A stretch of 64,000 nt of DNA from Cunninghamia lanceolata (Eukaryota > Streptophyta > Pinopsida > Cupressales > Cupressaceae), in NCBI GenBank assembly GCA_027924645.1, contig BSBN01001482.1:10062001-10126000 (forward strand), written 5' to 3'. The position numbers and the translations under genes were made by a program. Below are positions 1 to 13,500 of the stretch, in pieces. How positions within the stretch are numbered: the first letter of the stretch is position 1; the number at the start of each line of letters is the position of its first letter. Below the pieces are notes generated by a model. The model saw nothing but the letters and a program-made list of their open reading frames with translations, was not told where the DNA came from and made no database searches.

Positions 1-1736
1 AAGGATTTGTTACCTAGGCTCTTGTCCAACTCTCAAGGCTATGTCTACACCTTCATGCAGGTCTGAAAACACCTTACCAACACTTGGTTTGATCACCAAC
101 TTCCCAAAACTCTCCAACCTATACCTTGACTAGTAAGGCTACTAGCCCTTCAAACTAGGTTTTCTCAACAAAACTTGACAAAATCCCAAATGACTAGGCA
201 AACAAATGATGGTTTTAGATAACCTCTATGGAACCCTATCAAACTCCCAAGTCTCCTGTTCCAACTCTACTCCAGCAATCCAGAACATTCATTTGGTCTT
301 CTAGGCCTAATTGATCAATTTAGGCTAGGTTACAAAGCAAGTGCTCAAAATTGGGGTCATAAACCTGGGGCAGGAACTTGGATCTCTTCTATGACCTACA
401 AACAACTCACAAACCAACTTTCATTTGCCCACCTATCATATTTTGTCATCTACATCAATAAATTGCACAATTCTGGCCAAATACATAGGAATACTTGACC
501 TAGGGCATCAAATTAAAAATAGAAGACTGCATTTTCAAACAAAAATATTTTGGAATCTTATAGTACATACCCCTAGCCTGCATTTCACCAGTTTTTGTGA
601 ATTTTCAATGGTGGGAATGCATTCTAGGGCCGGATTTCTATGGCTGCCCTAGAAAACAGGGTTTCTAGACCTGTTTTGAAAGAAAAATCTATAACTTTTG
701 ATCCCGACCACTTTAGGACCTCAAACTAATTGCATTGGAACCCAAACTCCAATAAATTTCATAAAAAGTACATTTACACCCCTGGAAAATCCGTACAGGC
801 CGTACACAGCAAGAAAAATAGCAAAAAATAGTCAGTTTTCTTGATTTTTGTGCCCAAATTCCGTACAAAAACTTTCTTCTCCGTACTGGAGCAAGATGTC
901 CTCCATATCAACCTATCTAAGTTGGTTTACAACTTCTCCAAATAGTTTTAATAACCAAAATGAAGTTGCAACCGGTCAATGTGTCATTGACACCATTGAC
1001 AACACTTGACACTATGGATTTTTTTCATTTTCCAAAGGATGGCGATTTGTTTTTCTTGTCCAATGGAATCAAAACATCCTCCATACTCCCAAAACATGCT
1101 AAAACACATAAACAATCAAAAAAACTCAAAAACCAATCCTTAGACCTTCTAGGCCTAAGTGGCATAACAAGGATCCAAGTGGACTAAGCATGATTGAGGT
1201 TTATATGGTCACCTCAATCATCTTGACCACACAAATAGGACCATACAAACATGGCTAAAGCCTTATTATAGAGCACATTAAACAAAAATCACAACCTTTC
1301 AAAAAAATGCAAACAATGTGACTTTAGGAACCAAGGTGCTCCTAGGTGCCCTGCACCAGAAAGTCATAAAAGTTTGAAGCTTAAGTGTTGAACAGCTAAA
1401 AGAATACCAAGCCGTTGAGACAAAGACCAATTCACTATTTTTGCTTGTAGGAAAAGAAGGTGCCAAAGATAATAGTTGTCCAAGTTTGCAAGGAGAAGAT
1501 TGGCCGCTAAAGACAAAGATGCCAATATTTGATGGAATAGAGTCGTAGTTTAAAAAAAGGGAGTTTGAATCACCCAAGGACAATTCACCATCCAAAGGAG
1601 GAATTGGTACAGATAAAGTCTCTGCTGAAGGAGAAATTGTTGTGTTTGAAGCCAAAGAGTGTTAAGGCTACCAATCTAGAGATTGCCCTTAAAAGTAAGG
1701 TTTTATTTTGAAAAAAAAGGTTATTTTTTTAAAAGT
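1..1736. other. Noncoding or unresolved stretch upstream of copia A
   Basis: No gene is recognised. The six-base word CCGTAC recurs four times between about 790 and 890, which may be LTR-like sequence. From about 1310 to 1690 the plus strand reads like decayed coding sequence rich in K, E and S, with a few stops, and then runs into the copia A gag. I could not assign it to a family. No 5' LTR matching the copia A 3' LTR is present here, so the 5' end of that element is truncated or replaced. Confidence 0.5.
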
Positions 1737-4700
1737 ATGGCATCAAGCATGAATCAACTTATGATTCCTATATTTTTTGGCAAGAATTATGATAATTGGG
1801 CTTTTAGAATGAAGTTAACATTTGACTCATATGAGTTATCAGACATAGTTATAAATGGTTATACTGAGCCACCAGATGAGTCTACCTTGAGTCTAGATGA
1901 TAAGAACATTCTTAAAGAAAATAGGCAAAAGAATAAGAGGGCTTTGCAGATCATTGCACAAGGATTGGATGAGTCAGTTGTTGGAAGGATTAAGCCAACT
2001 ACTACAACCAAGCAAGCATGGGTCATCCTAGAGATGACATATCAAGGTACTAGTAAGGTAAAAATTGCTAGATTACAAGCACTTAGAAAAGAATTTGAAA
2101 AATTGTAAATGAAAGATTCTAAATCGATAGATCAATTCACATATCGTGTTATGGATTTGGTTAATCAAATAAGGGAGACTGGTAATGAACTAATAGATGA
2201 AAAGGTTGTAGAAAAGATTTTAAGATGTTTGCCTAAAAAATTTGATGCAATTCTTGTGGTAATTGAGGAATCCAAGGATTTGACTCAATATTCTATAGAT
2301 GAGTTGGTTTGTTCTTTGAAGAATTATGAAGACAAGATAAACAAGAATGACAATACCTCATTGGAGCATGCATTCAAAACACAAATGAGATTTGGCAGAG
2401 GCAGAGGAAGAGGAAATCTAGGATTTAGAGAACGAGGAAGAAGAAGAAACAATTTTCAAAGAGAAGAAAGAAAGAGTCTAGATCCAGGAGGAAGGAGAAA
2501 TCAAAATTTTAGCTCAAGGGGATGCAATAACAATTAGGCATCACAAAGGTATGACAAATCAAAAGTGCAATGTTTTTTCTGCAAGAAGTATGGTCACTTT
2601 GCTAATGAATGTTGAAAGAAACAAGATGAGATGAGCAAGCAAAATGTGAACTTTTCTGAAAGTAATTCAGGGTCTTTATTTATTACATGTCATGTAGCTC
2701 AGGAAAGTTCTAGTAACATTTGGTTTCTAGATAGTGGTTGTAGTAATCACATGACTAGAAACAAAGAGTTGTTTGAGAATTTGGATACTTCAGTTAAATC
2801 AGAAATCAAATTGGGTAATGATAACATAGTTGACACCATGGTAAAAAGGTCAATTAATGTGATAGCAAAACTTGGTAAGAAGACTATTCTGAAGTTTATT
2901 TTGTACCTACTTTAAAGCATAATCTCATAAGTGTGGGACAACTTATTCAAAAGGGTTATAGAGTTACTTTTGAGGATAATGTTTGCACTATATTTGATAT
3001 TTCTCCAAGTAACATGGTGATTGCAAAATTTGAAATGACAAATAACAAAATGTTCCCACTTCGCATTGAAGCACATTGAGTTCATGTGAAAGTTGTATTT
3101 TGGCTAAGCAACATAGAGAGAGTTTTCCAAAGGAAATGTCATATAGAGCTTGGGCACCTTTAGAAATTGTGCATATAGATATATGTAGTCCAATGGAAGC
3201 ACCATCATTAGGGGGGAGCATTTATTTTCTAACATTCATTGATGATTATAGTAGGAAAAGATGGGTTTATTTTCTCAAATATAAATTTGAAACATTTGGC
3301 AAGTTCAAGGAATTCAAGGCATTGGTTGAGAAACAGAGTGGTCTATCCATCAAGGTATTGAGATCAGATAGAGGAGGAGAATACAAGTCAATTGAGTTTT
3401 TGGATTATTATAGGTATCATGGAATAAAGAAGCAGTTCACTACAAGTTACACACCTTAGCAGAATGGTGTTGCAGAAAGGAAGAATTGAACAATAATAGA
3501 GATGGCAAGGAGCATGTTGAAAGGTAAGAATCTACCTAATTAGTATTGGGCTGAAGTAGTTGCTTGTGTAGTTTATATATTAAATCGGAGTCCAACAAAG
3601 ATTGTGAGGTTCATGATTCCACAACAAGTATGGAGTGGTAAGCATCATAGTGTTTCTCATTTTAGAGTATTTGGTTGTATTGCATATGCACATGTGCCTA
3701 AAGAAACAAGGAGTAAATTGGATGATAAAAGTGAAAAATGCATTTTTATTGGTTATGATGAACAATCTAAGGCATACAAGTTGTTTAATCATATAACCAA
3801 GAAATTCATTGTAAGTAGAGATGTTGTATTCAAAGAGGAAGAATCTTCAGATGGCAAAATAGACAAGACAATTACATGTACAACAGCAATACCATATGAA
3901 GAACAAGAAGAAAAAGATCAAAGAGAACAAGGAGAACAATCAAATGAGTAAGGAGGAACACCATCAAGAAGTCCACAAGGAAAAAACTTACAAAAGCAAG
4001 TTGAACAAGGAGAATCATCAAGTCCACAAGTAAGTAATGACTCAAATCCTACACTTACATAATTGAGACCAAGACTAAGAGGTAGAAAGACTAGAAGCTT
4101 GCAAGAAATATATGATACAGGAGATAAGATATATTTGCAATCTAATTTTGCTTTATTTGCTCAAGATCCTATCTATTTTGTAGATGCAATTAAGGAAGAA
4201 GATTGGATTAATGCAATGAATGATTAAATGGAATGTATTGAGAAAAATGATACATGGGATCTAGTTGATTTACCTAAGGATAAAGAATGCATAGGTGTGA
4301 AATGGGTTTATAAAAATAAATATAAGACAAATGGAGAAGTTGACAAATATAAGGCAAGATTAATAGCTAAGGGATTTGTACAAGAATGGAGTTGATTACA
4401 ATGAAACATTTTCACTTGTAGCAAGACTTGACTCAATTAGGATGGTACTAGATATTGCAGGTCAAAACAATTGGAAGGTTTATCAAATGGATGTCAAATC
4501 AACTTTCTTGAATGGATATTTAGAAGAAGAGGTTTATGTGTAACAACCACAAGGATATGAAATAAAAGGTTATGAAGACAAAGTTTATAGGTTGAAGAAG
4601 GCACTCTATGGATTGAAGCAAGCACCAAGAGCTTGGTACATTAGGATTGATTCATACATGATAAAGAATGGATTTAGTAGAAGCACTAGTGAACCTACAC

Positions 4701-5697
4701 TATACACCAAGGTCAGTGAACAAGCTCATATTTTGATTGTTTTCTTATATGTTGATGATTTGATCTTTACAGGTAATCTTTCTATTGACATGTTTAAATC
4801 AGCAATGAAGAAGGAATTTGAGATGACAGATTTGGGTTTAATGAAATATTTTCTTGGTATTGAAGTCACACAAATGATAAGGACATTTTCATTTGTTAAA
4901 GTAAATATGCAAAAGATGTTTGAAGAAGGTTTAGAATGATAAATTGTAGCCCAGTTTGTACACTTGTGGCAATAGGCACAAAACTAAATAGAGAAGATAA
5001 TGAGATGGATTTTGATTCAACTATATTCAGAAAATTGGTTGGTAGTTTGATGTATCTCACAACAACTAGGCCAGATATAATGTATGGAGTTAGTTTGATT
5101 TCTAGATTCATGGATTCACCAAAGATTTCACATTGGCAAGTAGGCAAAAGGTTATTGAGGTATATTACAGGAACTATGAATTATGGCATAATGTATTCTA
5201 CTTCAGATAATTTTTAGTTGGTTGGATATATAGATAGTGACTTTGCAGGAAGCATAGATGATAGAAAGAGCACATCTACATATGCATTTCATCTTGGAAC
5301 AGGTATTGTAGCATGGGCATAAAAGAAACAACCAATAGTGACAATCTCATCAGTAGAAGCAGAGTATGTAGCAGGTACATTAGTAGCATGTCAAGCAGTT
5401 TGGATGCGAAGAATCTTGAAGGATCTAATGCATGACCAAGAGGAACCTACTAGAATCTATTGTGACAAGTCCACCATTGCTCTATGAAAAAATCATGTTT
5501 TTAACCAGAGGACAAAGCACATTGACACTAGATATCACTTCATTTGAGAATTGGTCAACAATGGAGAACTCATCCTACAGCACTACAGATCAAAGGAGAA
5601 ACTTGTAGACATATTCACAAAGGCATTAGCACAAGATCAATTTGAGTATTTGAGAGAAATTTTGGGCATTGTAAATATTGATGTAATTAGTTGTTGA
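1737..5697 (+). pseudogene. Copia A gag-pol polyprotein, decayed
   Basis: The polyprotein would encode capsid/nucleocapsid and the enzymes for reverse transcription and integration. Translation starts at the ATG at 1737 (MASSMNQ), with gag motif DNWAFRMK. A CCHC knuckle lies near 2569 (CFFCKKYGHFANEC). The protease motif is near 2720 (FLDSGCSNHMT). Integrase runs about 3076-3600 with DDYSRKRWVYF and SDRGGEYKS. Reverse transcriptase spans about 4200-4950 with [14 protein letters not shown] and an intact YVDD. RNase H is about 5216-5620 (DSDFAG). At least ten stops interrupt it, including TAG at 3457-3459 in the conserved integrase PQQNG site. One frame is kept over much of the length. It ends at TGA 5695-5697. 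Confidence 0.88.
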
Positions 5698-5717
5698 TAG
5701 TAGAAATTAGGGGGGAG

Positions 5718-6053
5718 TGTTAGAAATATCTAGTAATTTCTACCAACTATTCGCATTTAATTCTCCACTTCACCACCACCCATCTAGAAATGTCGATAGT
5801 CAAAGTACTCCACCGTCTGCATGAAAAATAGAAGCTTCTTTCATACACCTCACTCAAAGAGCATTTAAATTAGAACCTTCATCCACCATCCTCCACCGAC
5901 CTATAGAACCATGTGCGTTGATTTTTCAAGAACGTGCTTTGAATAAATTTCAGTCCATGTCCTGGGTCTAGAATTATCTCAACCTCTATAAATAGAAGCA
6001 CTTGTAATTGATTTAGTAAGGCAATAAAAATTTGTTTTCTATATTTTTCTACA
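5718..6053 (+). repeat. 3' LTR of copia A (336 bp)
   Basis: It begins TGTTAGAAATATC directly after the purine tract GGGGGGAG and ends TTTCTACA, giving the usual TG...CA termini. A TATAAATA box lies at 5987-5994, consistent with an LTR promoter. The exact 3' end is inferred from the CA and from U5-like content. Confidence 0.75.
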
Positions 6054-6154
6054 TCTCCCCACCTTCAAAAAAAGGTGCATGCTGGGTTCTCTTTTCCATT
6101 TCAAAAAGGTTGCAAATATGCTAATTTGAGACATTGCTCAGGATTAGGTGTCCC

Positions 6155-7530
6155 TGTATGCTCGAAATTGTGACTCTGATTACCTGGAGGCTATCGGTTC
6201 AAATCTCGGCACGCACACGGACGCTTTCCCTCCTTGCCATGGGGTGATCTGCCATGTCACTCTTGTTCCAATGGAATTAGCCAGTCAAGAGGAGGCAAGA
6301 CACGGCGGGGGTCTGGTTCGTTGCAGAGCTGGACTTCGCGAAGGGGGGTTGGCCAGTTCTGTGGCCTTTGTTGTTGTGTGTTTTGTTGTATGTTTCATTC
6401 AATTGTTATGGTGTTTGAGATAACCCTATGACCCGAAGGGTCACTAGTCTCTCTTCTTCTATTTGGATTCCTTGAATTCCACCTTTGTGTGGGCAAACGA
6501 TTGTTCTTGTTTCTATGTCTCTGAGAAATGCTTTGTGTAATTGTAATTACCTAATTTCCTCAATAAAAAAAGAACAAATGGGTCCTCTTGTGGTGGAATG
6601 TGTGTCTGTTGCTATGGTTACAGATGGATCTCCTCGATCTCATCTCAGAGAGCTCTCACCCACTTTCCCCTCACTCCTAAACACATGCGTGAATCAGGAT
6701 AGAGGAAGTCATGTGATTGTTAACTCCAACTAGATCTAGGGTTTTGACCTACGGTTTGTCGACCTAGGGTTTGACTTTTTTAATACCTTGCGATGAAATC
6801 AAGGGTTTATTTAAGGTCTCTTGAACCATGTTTACCACGTGATGGAATCAAGGGTTTTCGATGTTGTCTACTTTATATGAAAGCAAACTAAATGACATAC
6901 AATGCGTCTTTTTGGTATTTTTTAGAGTATTTTTGGAAAGGAAAATGCTTCTAATCTATGAAAGAAATATGTATGTAATCCTATATGTCTTTTCAAATGC
7001 AATGTGTAATCTATGTTTTTGTGGGTTTTTGGTGTTTTCGATGCAATTTAATCTAATAAAAAGGAAAGAAGCTTTTTCTAACAAAGTAGATCCAAGAATG
7101 CAAAAATGACTAATCTAGCATGCAAGATCTAATCTATCAAGGAAAAAGAAAGTATGTTACTATTCCCAAGAGCAAGATGAATGTCTAATTTCTATGAAAG
7201 CAATAAAAGAACCTGAATAGATCAAGATTTGAAGACTCCATTATCCCTCAGTGATCCTTCTGTAGGCAACCTCGAATCCTTTTGTGATAGTAGTTGTTCC
7301 TCTCGAAGACAAAATGACCTGAAGAAGTAAAGAGAAGCTTTTGTGAAGCTTGTGTGAGCGCGTTGTGAGCTTTGAATTGAGCACAATGGCTAGAAATTGA
7401 GACGCGTGGTGTTACTTGATTGAAATAAAGAAAATAAAAGGCACTAACATCCAATATTGAGCATATGGATGCTAGGTTGGAGAGCAAACTTGGAAAGAGC
7501 TGGTGCACAGTGAATTTGCCTCTGTGGAAG
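6155..7530 (-). repeat. Partial 3' LTR of the minus-strand gypsy element
   Basis: This stretch aligns base for base with 20331-22950 once the insertion at 21064-22300 is removed, with roughly one mismatch per ten bases by eye. Its low-coordinate edge ends, on the minus strand, in GCATACA exactly where the other copy ends, so that edge is the LTR 3' end. At 7530 the homology stops abruptly and large-ORF2 element sequence begins; the U3 part of this LTR is missing. Short ORFs inside are not conserved between copies and are not genes. Confidence 0.75.
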
Positions 7531-9191
7531 AGAAGATTAGGATTTTTCTTGGAAATCCTCTTTGTGCTTCAATTTTTGGGAATTCTCAACTCTGAACTCA
7601 TTCACTTCTCCTCTTCTTGTTTTCTTCTCATGCAGAGTGATCTAAGTGAGGAATGAATGATCTTTTATGTTCTGCGACACCTAATTTGTCTTTACAATAA
7701 ATGCTCTACCTTAATACATCTGGTTGCTTTGTTTGTTGAATAGTTTCATATAAATACCTTTTTCTTATCCACCTTTTTCTTCCAGAAATCCTTCCAAATG
7801 ATCTGAAACAATTCAAAATACCTTTTTTCATTGTACCAGAATCAGGCACTTAACTACTGGCTAGGGGAATTTGATTTACAAAGCTGCTCCTCCTGAGCCA
7901 AAGCTCCTAATTTAATTCCCTGAGGAATTATCTGCACTGGATTCCAGTGCAGACCCATCATTATGGTTCATAGTTTCTTTCTTCACCCATGTCTCACTTG
8001 TTTTATTCTGGATCTCATTCTCTTCAATTTTTCTTTTGCCTTTGTCTTGTCTCTACTCTTCTAGTTTTCTATTTACTGGACCTCTTCCTTCATTGATCCT
8101 ACTTCTGTAGAATCTTGCAAAATGACTAGATCGGTAACAATGGAAGCATACAACATTTTTTTGCCCATTTGATTGATTTCCTCTTGATCTACACTAATTT
8201 GCCATATGTCTAAATCTATTACATGCAAAACATTTGCCATTGAAAAATTTCCTATTTCCTCTATTTGAAGAGTCATTCATTATCATACTTCTACATTCAT
8301 TGGATTTATGACCATACCTCTTGCAATTGAAGCATTATCTGGAGAAGGATGGATTGTTTTGATTTACTCTACTTCTGCATTGAGTGGCTTTATGACTAAA
8401 TTTATTACACTTGAAACAACTTCTATTGAAAGATGGATACCTTTGAGCATTAGGTTGTCTTATCGAAGGTCTTCTAGGTCTGTTTCTCTTATTCCTTGGT
8501 TGACAGTTTTTTTGACTAGATCTGAAGCTTTCAACTTTTTCATATCCAAGACCGTGCTTATCTTCAACCCCTTTTTGACCCTCAAGTATTGCTTCAAGTT
8601 TAGCTGAGCTTATCTTGAACTTTTCCTTGTATCGATTTGCAACTTCTAGATCATGTCTGAGGATGACAATATGCCTTTCATGATCTCTTTCATTATCTTT
8701 GCTTTCCTATAAATCAAATTTTAGATGACTAGCAATACTAGCCAATCTATAGCATTCATTATTTCTCTCTCTTAGAGTTTGATTTAAATCTTCCTCAGTC
8801 TTCTTCCTTTGCTCAATTTCTTTGGTAAACCTTATTACCCTAGATTGCATCTCAACTCTTAGAACAACAACTTCTTTTGACAGCTTATCACACTCCTTTG
8901 TTTTTTCTTCCAAGGCTTCATTCATACTATTTTCTTTAGATAAATTGGATAATTGCAGAAGCAGCTCCTTATTCCTTCCCAAGGATTTCTTCAATTTATC
9001 TTTTAATATCTCAATGGTATCATCAGCATCCTTGATTTCATCTTTCAAATTATATATTTCTACTTTGGACTAATCAAGATCTTTTAGAACCAACTGAAGT
9101 TGTTCCTTAAGTGAACCAATTGAAAAATTTCTTCCAAGATCTTTCCTCAAGCTGTTAAGCTTCTTTTAAGGAACCTTGCTCTAATACCAAT
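7531..9191 (-). pseudogene. Truncated second interior of the large-ORF2 element, with ORF1 copy
   Basis: It is a direct repeat of 13968-15633 at a nearly constant offset near 6,440 bp. It contains the coiled-coil part (8707-9150, with motif KKSLGRNKELLLQL) and the zinc-knuckle part (about 7912-8600) of ORF1, both broken by stops. A PBS copy lies at 9174-9191. It ends just before the point where ORF2 would start, at the junction with the gypsy LTR. It is a dead duplicate of the ORF1 at 14356-15592. Confidence 0.8.
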
Positions 9192-10286
9192 TGTTGAATT
9201 AGGTTTGAACAACTGAGAGGGGGGGGGGTGAATCAGTTGTCACACAATTTCTTTCTCTTAATCTTCTTTTATAACTTCTAATCAAAACATTTCAGCATTA
9301 ATCAATTTCACATGAGTAGAAATGAAAATAGTACAATTAACACCAAGATTTTTGACATGGAATCCCGGTTAAGGGAAAAACCATGGTGGGGGTTAACCCA
9401 CAAATATTAATACCTATTTAAAAGTATTTTACAAATGAGAATGCACATGCATTCGGGCTTACTACCCAGAGCTCACTGTTCAAAAAGGAGGCTCACTACC
9501 TAGAGAATATTACAATAGAATAACAAAGATCTGAACTAATTAAAAGCATCTACTTATGCAAGAAGTTTAGTTCTGGTTAAGTGCAAAAATTGATCTTACA
9601 CATTTCATCTTTATTCTACTCTTCTTACTGTTCTGCCTTCATTCACACTTTAGATTTCTGCTCTTCTCACATACACCTTGTTCGCACATTCACGCACACT
9701 AAATCATCTACTTTCATTGGCTATATATATCCACAACATGATCTCCAATCATTCTATCAATCGATTTCATCAACACTTAGAACTTTTATGAAGCTCTGCT
9801 CTATCGGCTAGATCTATGCAAAACTTAAGGTGTGGACCAAAACTTGCCCTTGGAAATCATTACTCATGTCAGCCACTATCACTAATCATCACAATTTGTC
9901 CAACAAGAAACTTTTATACATCTAGAATCAAGGTCTTTTGTAGGGTCTGCCTGTTCTTCTTCTGTCTGCTCTATCATACTAGAACCTGGTACTCAGATGC
10001 TAATATCTTTTGAATCCTTTGTCACCAGAGGACAAAAATCTAGATTTAGAGTATCTTTGCAATTCTTTCAACAACCTTAGATCTGCAGCAAACCATGACT
10101 TTCCACTGGAGAGGTCCGGATCAAGATACCGGACTCTGTTACTACTCTGTTCTTTATTGCTTGGACATAGACAAATTATGATTCTGACTTCCGGTATGAA
10201 CAACTTGTGTTATGCGGATGTTTGGGATGATCTTAATTTCCATCAATGACAACACTTATCAAGTAAAGCAGTGTCTCTTCCCAACA
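9192..10286 (-). repeat. 3' LTR of the minus-strand large-ORF2 element (1,095 bp)
   Basis: On the minus strand it starts TGTTGGGAAGAGACACTG after the purine tract and ends CCTAATTCAACA before ATTGGTATTAGAGCAAGG. It aligns along its whole length with 15634-16735. A TATATATA motif lies near 9722-9729 and a run of C (minus strand) precedes the end. Confidence 0.88.
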
Positions 10287-10297
10287 ATCTCCCCCTT
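10287..10297 (-). other. Polypurine tract of the minus-strand large-ORF2 element
   Basis: The minus-strand sequence is AAGGGGGAGAT immediately before the LTR start, in the position and form used for plus-strand DNA priming. The same tract precedes the 3' LTRs at 48725 and 59267. Confidence 0.85.
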
Positions 10298-10533
10298 CGG
10301 CATTGATGGCAACACTTAGTGAAAAATGACTAAGTGTCATAGTGCAACTCCCCCTATGTCTGTTCACTCGTGCCCTTCACTTATTCTGGTTCTCCCCCTT
10401 AGCTGAATTCCTCATTTTTCACTACCTTTACTCCCCCTTTGACATCAATGACAGAGGGTGGGATCCGCAAGCCAAAATTCTCCAAAAAAGATTGTGTTTA
10501 TACTGCCACATACAACAAATCATCAAATCCTAT

Positions 10534-13500
10534 TTACATGAACTTGAGGATGTCTGCAAAACTGGTTTTTAATTGCACAAGTTTAGAGGCCCAAGTATTC
10601 TTCATTCCATCCAAAAGTGAGATGTGCCCACTCAGCAAAAATGCATATGCTTCTGCCTTTGCCAGATCTGGAGGATCACTTGTCTGAAGTGCATTCTGGG
10701 CTTCAGATAAGGCATTATGCATGGCTTCCGACTTGGGGGCAATCAATCCTCGGAGTTCAAACATCATCTTCATAGTATTGATTTTCTCTTTTTCAAGTCC
10801 CTTTATTTCATCTGTCAAGCTAATGACCTAACATTCCTAGGTTATTGGAGAGGCAGGTAGAGGATCAAAATTTTGAGATAGAACTGATATTTTATGTTCT
10901 TTTTCCTTTATCTTCTTCTCAACATCATCATTAATTTTAGTCCATGATAGGAAAAACTTATATATATCTGCTCCATTACTTAGAGCATTTTGAATGCTCT
11001 CTATGCTAATGCCTAGTATCAGCCTATCACTCCTTATCAGATTCTTAACTTGACTAAGTTTCTTATTCAAAAATTATTTCTAAACTTTTGTCTCCGCAGA
11101 CTTTTCAAAAGACTCAAAATGTGAGTTTACTAAACTTACAAGATTTTTTAGATGGCCGGAGGGGGAATCATTTTGATTCTTCTGAAGAGTTGGCATTAAT
11201 TTCTCCAGAATTCTAGTTGCGAGCCCAAGTAGCTCATTGTCCTCCATGTGGGATTTAAACATCTTTTCTCTAGCATTTACTTGGGTGAATGATGCTATTT
11301 TCATTAGTTGAATTAGAGAGAGCATCTATATTTGCTAGACTTTTGGAGCAGCTTAGGGTCATCAAGTTCAATCATTTCCTTTTCAAGAAGACCTTTTACT
11401 ACATCTGCAGTGTCTCTTACAGCCATTTCAGAACCAATCTTTTGTTCAGATCTAATTTTTTAACATCTGCTTTAGGTGTTTTAACATTTGTACCATCTTC
11501 TTCTACCTTATCATCCTTTCCTTTTTCTTCGTCTTTCTTTGTTTAACTCTTCTCTGTGTTCTCACCAGAGGGACTCTTTCCTATTTTTTCATCTCTTGCT
11601 ACCTGATCCAGAGGGCTCTGTGTGGTGGCAATATCCTCTTCTTTTTCAAAGTGGTCAGGTGGTGAAGTAACCCCTGCATCAATTATTCTGTCTACCATAT
11701 ATATGCCCTCCTAATTGACTTGTTGCTCTTCCTGAGCTTCTTCAATATTTGGATTTGATGAATCAAGTCCATCATTAGTCTTTTCATGGATTAGTTCTAG
11801 AGGAGCTAGAGTAGTGCTTTGGTCATCAATTCTCTTGTTAGCTTCTTCTTCTGAAACTTCTTGTTCTGGAGCAGGAGGATTGTCTTCTTCCACTTGTTCT
11901 TCTGAAACAATATAGTATTTATTTTTGTCCAAAGCCTTTCTTAGAATTTCCTCTATTTCCTTTGCAATTTCCTCAGTCTCACCAAGCATTAGCTTGTTCA
12001 TCTAAACCTTGCTTCTGAATTTATCTTTAATTTCTTTGAGGATTTTATCTGCTTCTTTCCTGGTCATTACAGGGCACAAAGAGGAGAGAATATACTCTCT
12101 GAGTTCTATGTATTTACCCTTGGCTGTTTCTTTCCTCATTTCCATTACATTCCTCAAACTCTTAGGAAGTTCTTGCAAGATTTCCAATAGGGCTCTATTA
12201 AATTTATTCAAATATATGATAATGACATCTTCTAGAATTTTCTTGTTTGCTTGATCAAGGTTATCATAGTAGACTTTGATAGGTTTCAAATTTCCATGAA
12301 GAGTGATTATTTTTACAATTTCATCAATAGTCATGGTGACTTTACCAATTAGCTTTTTATTGGCCTTACTACTTCCGAAAGGCTGCTCTTCAGAGGACTT
12401 TGAAGTTTTGACCTTCTTAGATCTTATTTCATCATCATCTTGTGTGCTCTTATGGGTTCTTGTTGCCTTGGTTTTCTTTCTTTTCCCTCTTTCACTGGAT
12501 GGAGTTGATTCCGGTTTCTTGGTGGAAGAGGACTTAGGTTGCTTAGTGAGATTTGCAGAACTTTCTTTGAGGAGCTTGGAGGGACTTCCAGAGTGACTGC
12601 TGGCTTACTTTCTACTTTTTCTTCTGAAGTCTGCTTGGTGCTCTTCTTCAATTTTTTAATCCTTTCTTTGTTCTCTCTCACTACTTCTTTTGTAATCCCA
12701 ATGCTTTCTATATACATCTCCACTTGCTTGTGCACTTTTGTTTTTGTTTCCGGCTACCTTAGTTCCACATGCAATTTTAATATTAGTTCCTTGTAGGTTC
12801 CAAATCTTTCAACAGAGGTGTCTTTAGGTTTGCTCAGAAGATGCAGAGCATACATGTCCAGAATTTCCTCATCCACCTCATAACCCATTGACGTTATCCA
12901 TACAATTCTTGGTTCTACAGCTTCCATCAAACATTGATCTATGTCGACCATAAAACATATTTCATTTTCATACTTTTCTACAACAGAATTAGGGATTCTT
13001 TCCCTTGCATGCAATAGACTATGAAAGTTTTTGAAATAAACTTAGATTGCAATCTTTTGAGCACCTAAATCTCCAAGACTATATAAGTGGTCTCTTATCT
13101 AGATTGCCACTGGCCTGCCATTTGCCCAATGCACACCTTGCACTCTAGGCACTTCATTCATGAAATAGAAAAATAGGCATACGATCAAGGAACCATATTT
13201 AAAAGAGTTTTTCTTATCTCTTTTGATTTTGTTTAGATTCTCTATCAGCTGATTCTTTAATAGTTCACACAGATCATAGTCTACATTATCCTTTAACATT
13301 TTGTAAGCTACATATATTGCAGTTTCAGAAACTGAGTTTTCCCTGCTAGAGTGATAAATCTTGTACCTGATCACCATAGAGGCAAAATTAACATCCGGTT
13401 CTATGATATCATTGATGGTCATTGCCCTTTTGTCAAACTTGGCACTGGTGGCATCAGTTACTATCTAATTTTCCATGGCTTTCAACATGGGTAATCCACC

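Larger units (their letters stand above)
1737..6053 (+). mobile_element. Copia A: Ty1/copia retrotransposon, 5'-truncated
   Basis: Gag, CCHC knuckle, protease, integrase, reverse transcriptase and RNase H occur in that order, which is the Ty1/copia order with integrase before RT. They are followed by a purine-rich tract just before 5718 and one 3' LTR. The 5' LTR and primer-binding site are not found upstream, and no target-site duplication can be shown. Many in-frame stops show it is an old, inactive copy. Confidence 0.9.

Noticed and set aside
6185..6205. tRNA B-box-like GGTTCAAATCT, possible SINE promoter
   Set aside because: It lies inside the gypsy LTR in both copies (changed to GGGTCGGATCT in the other), has no pairing T-stem and no A box at the right distance.
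12303..12596. Plus-strand ORFs opposite ORF2 (also 12009-12254, 12539-12796)
   Set aside because: They are hydrophobic shadows of the K/E-rich minus-strand ORF2; the homologous minus frame is the conserved one.
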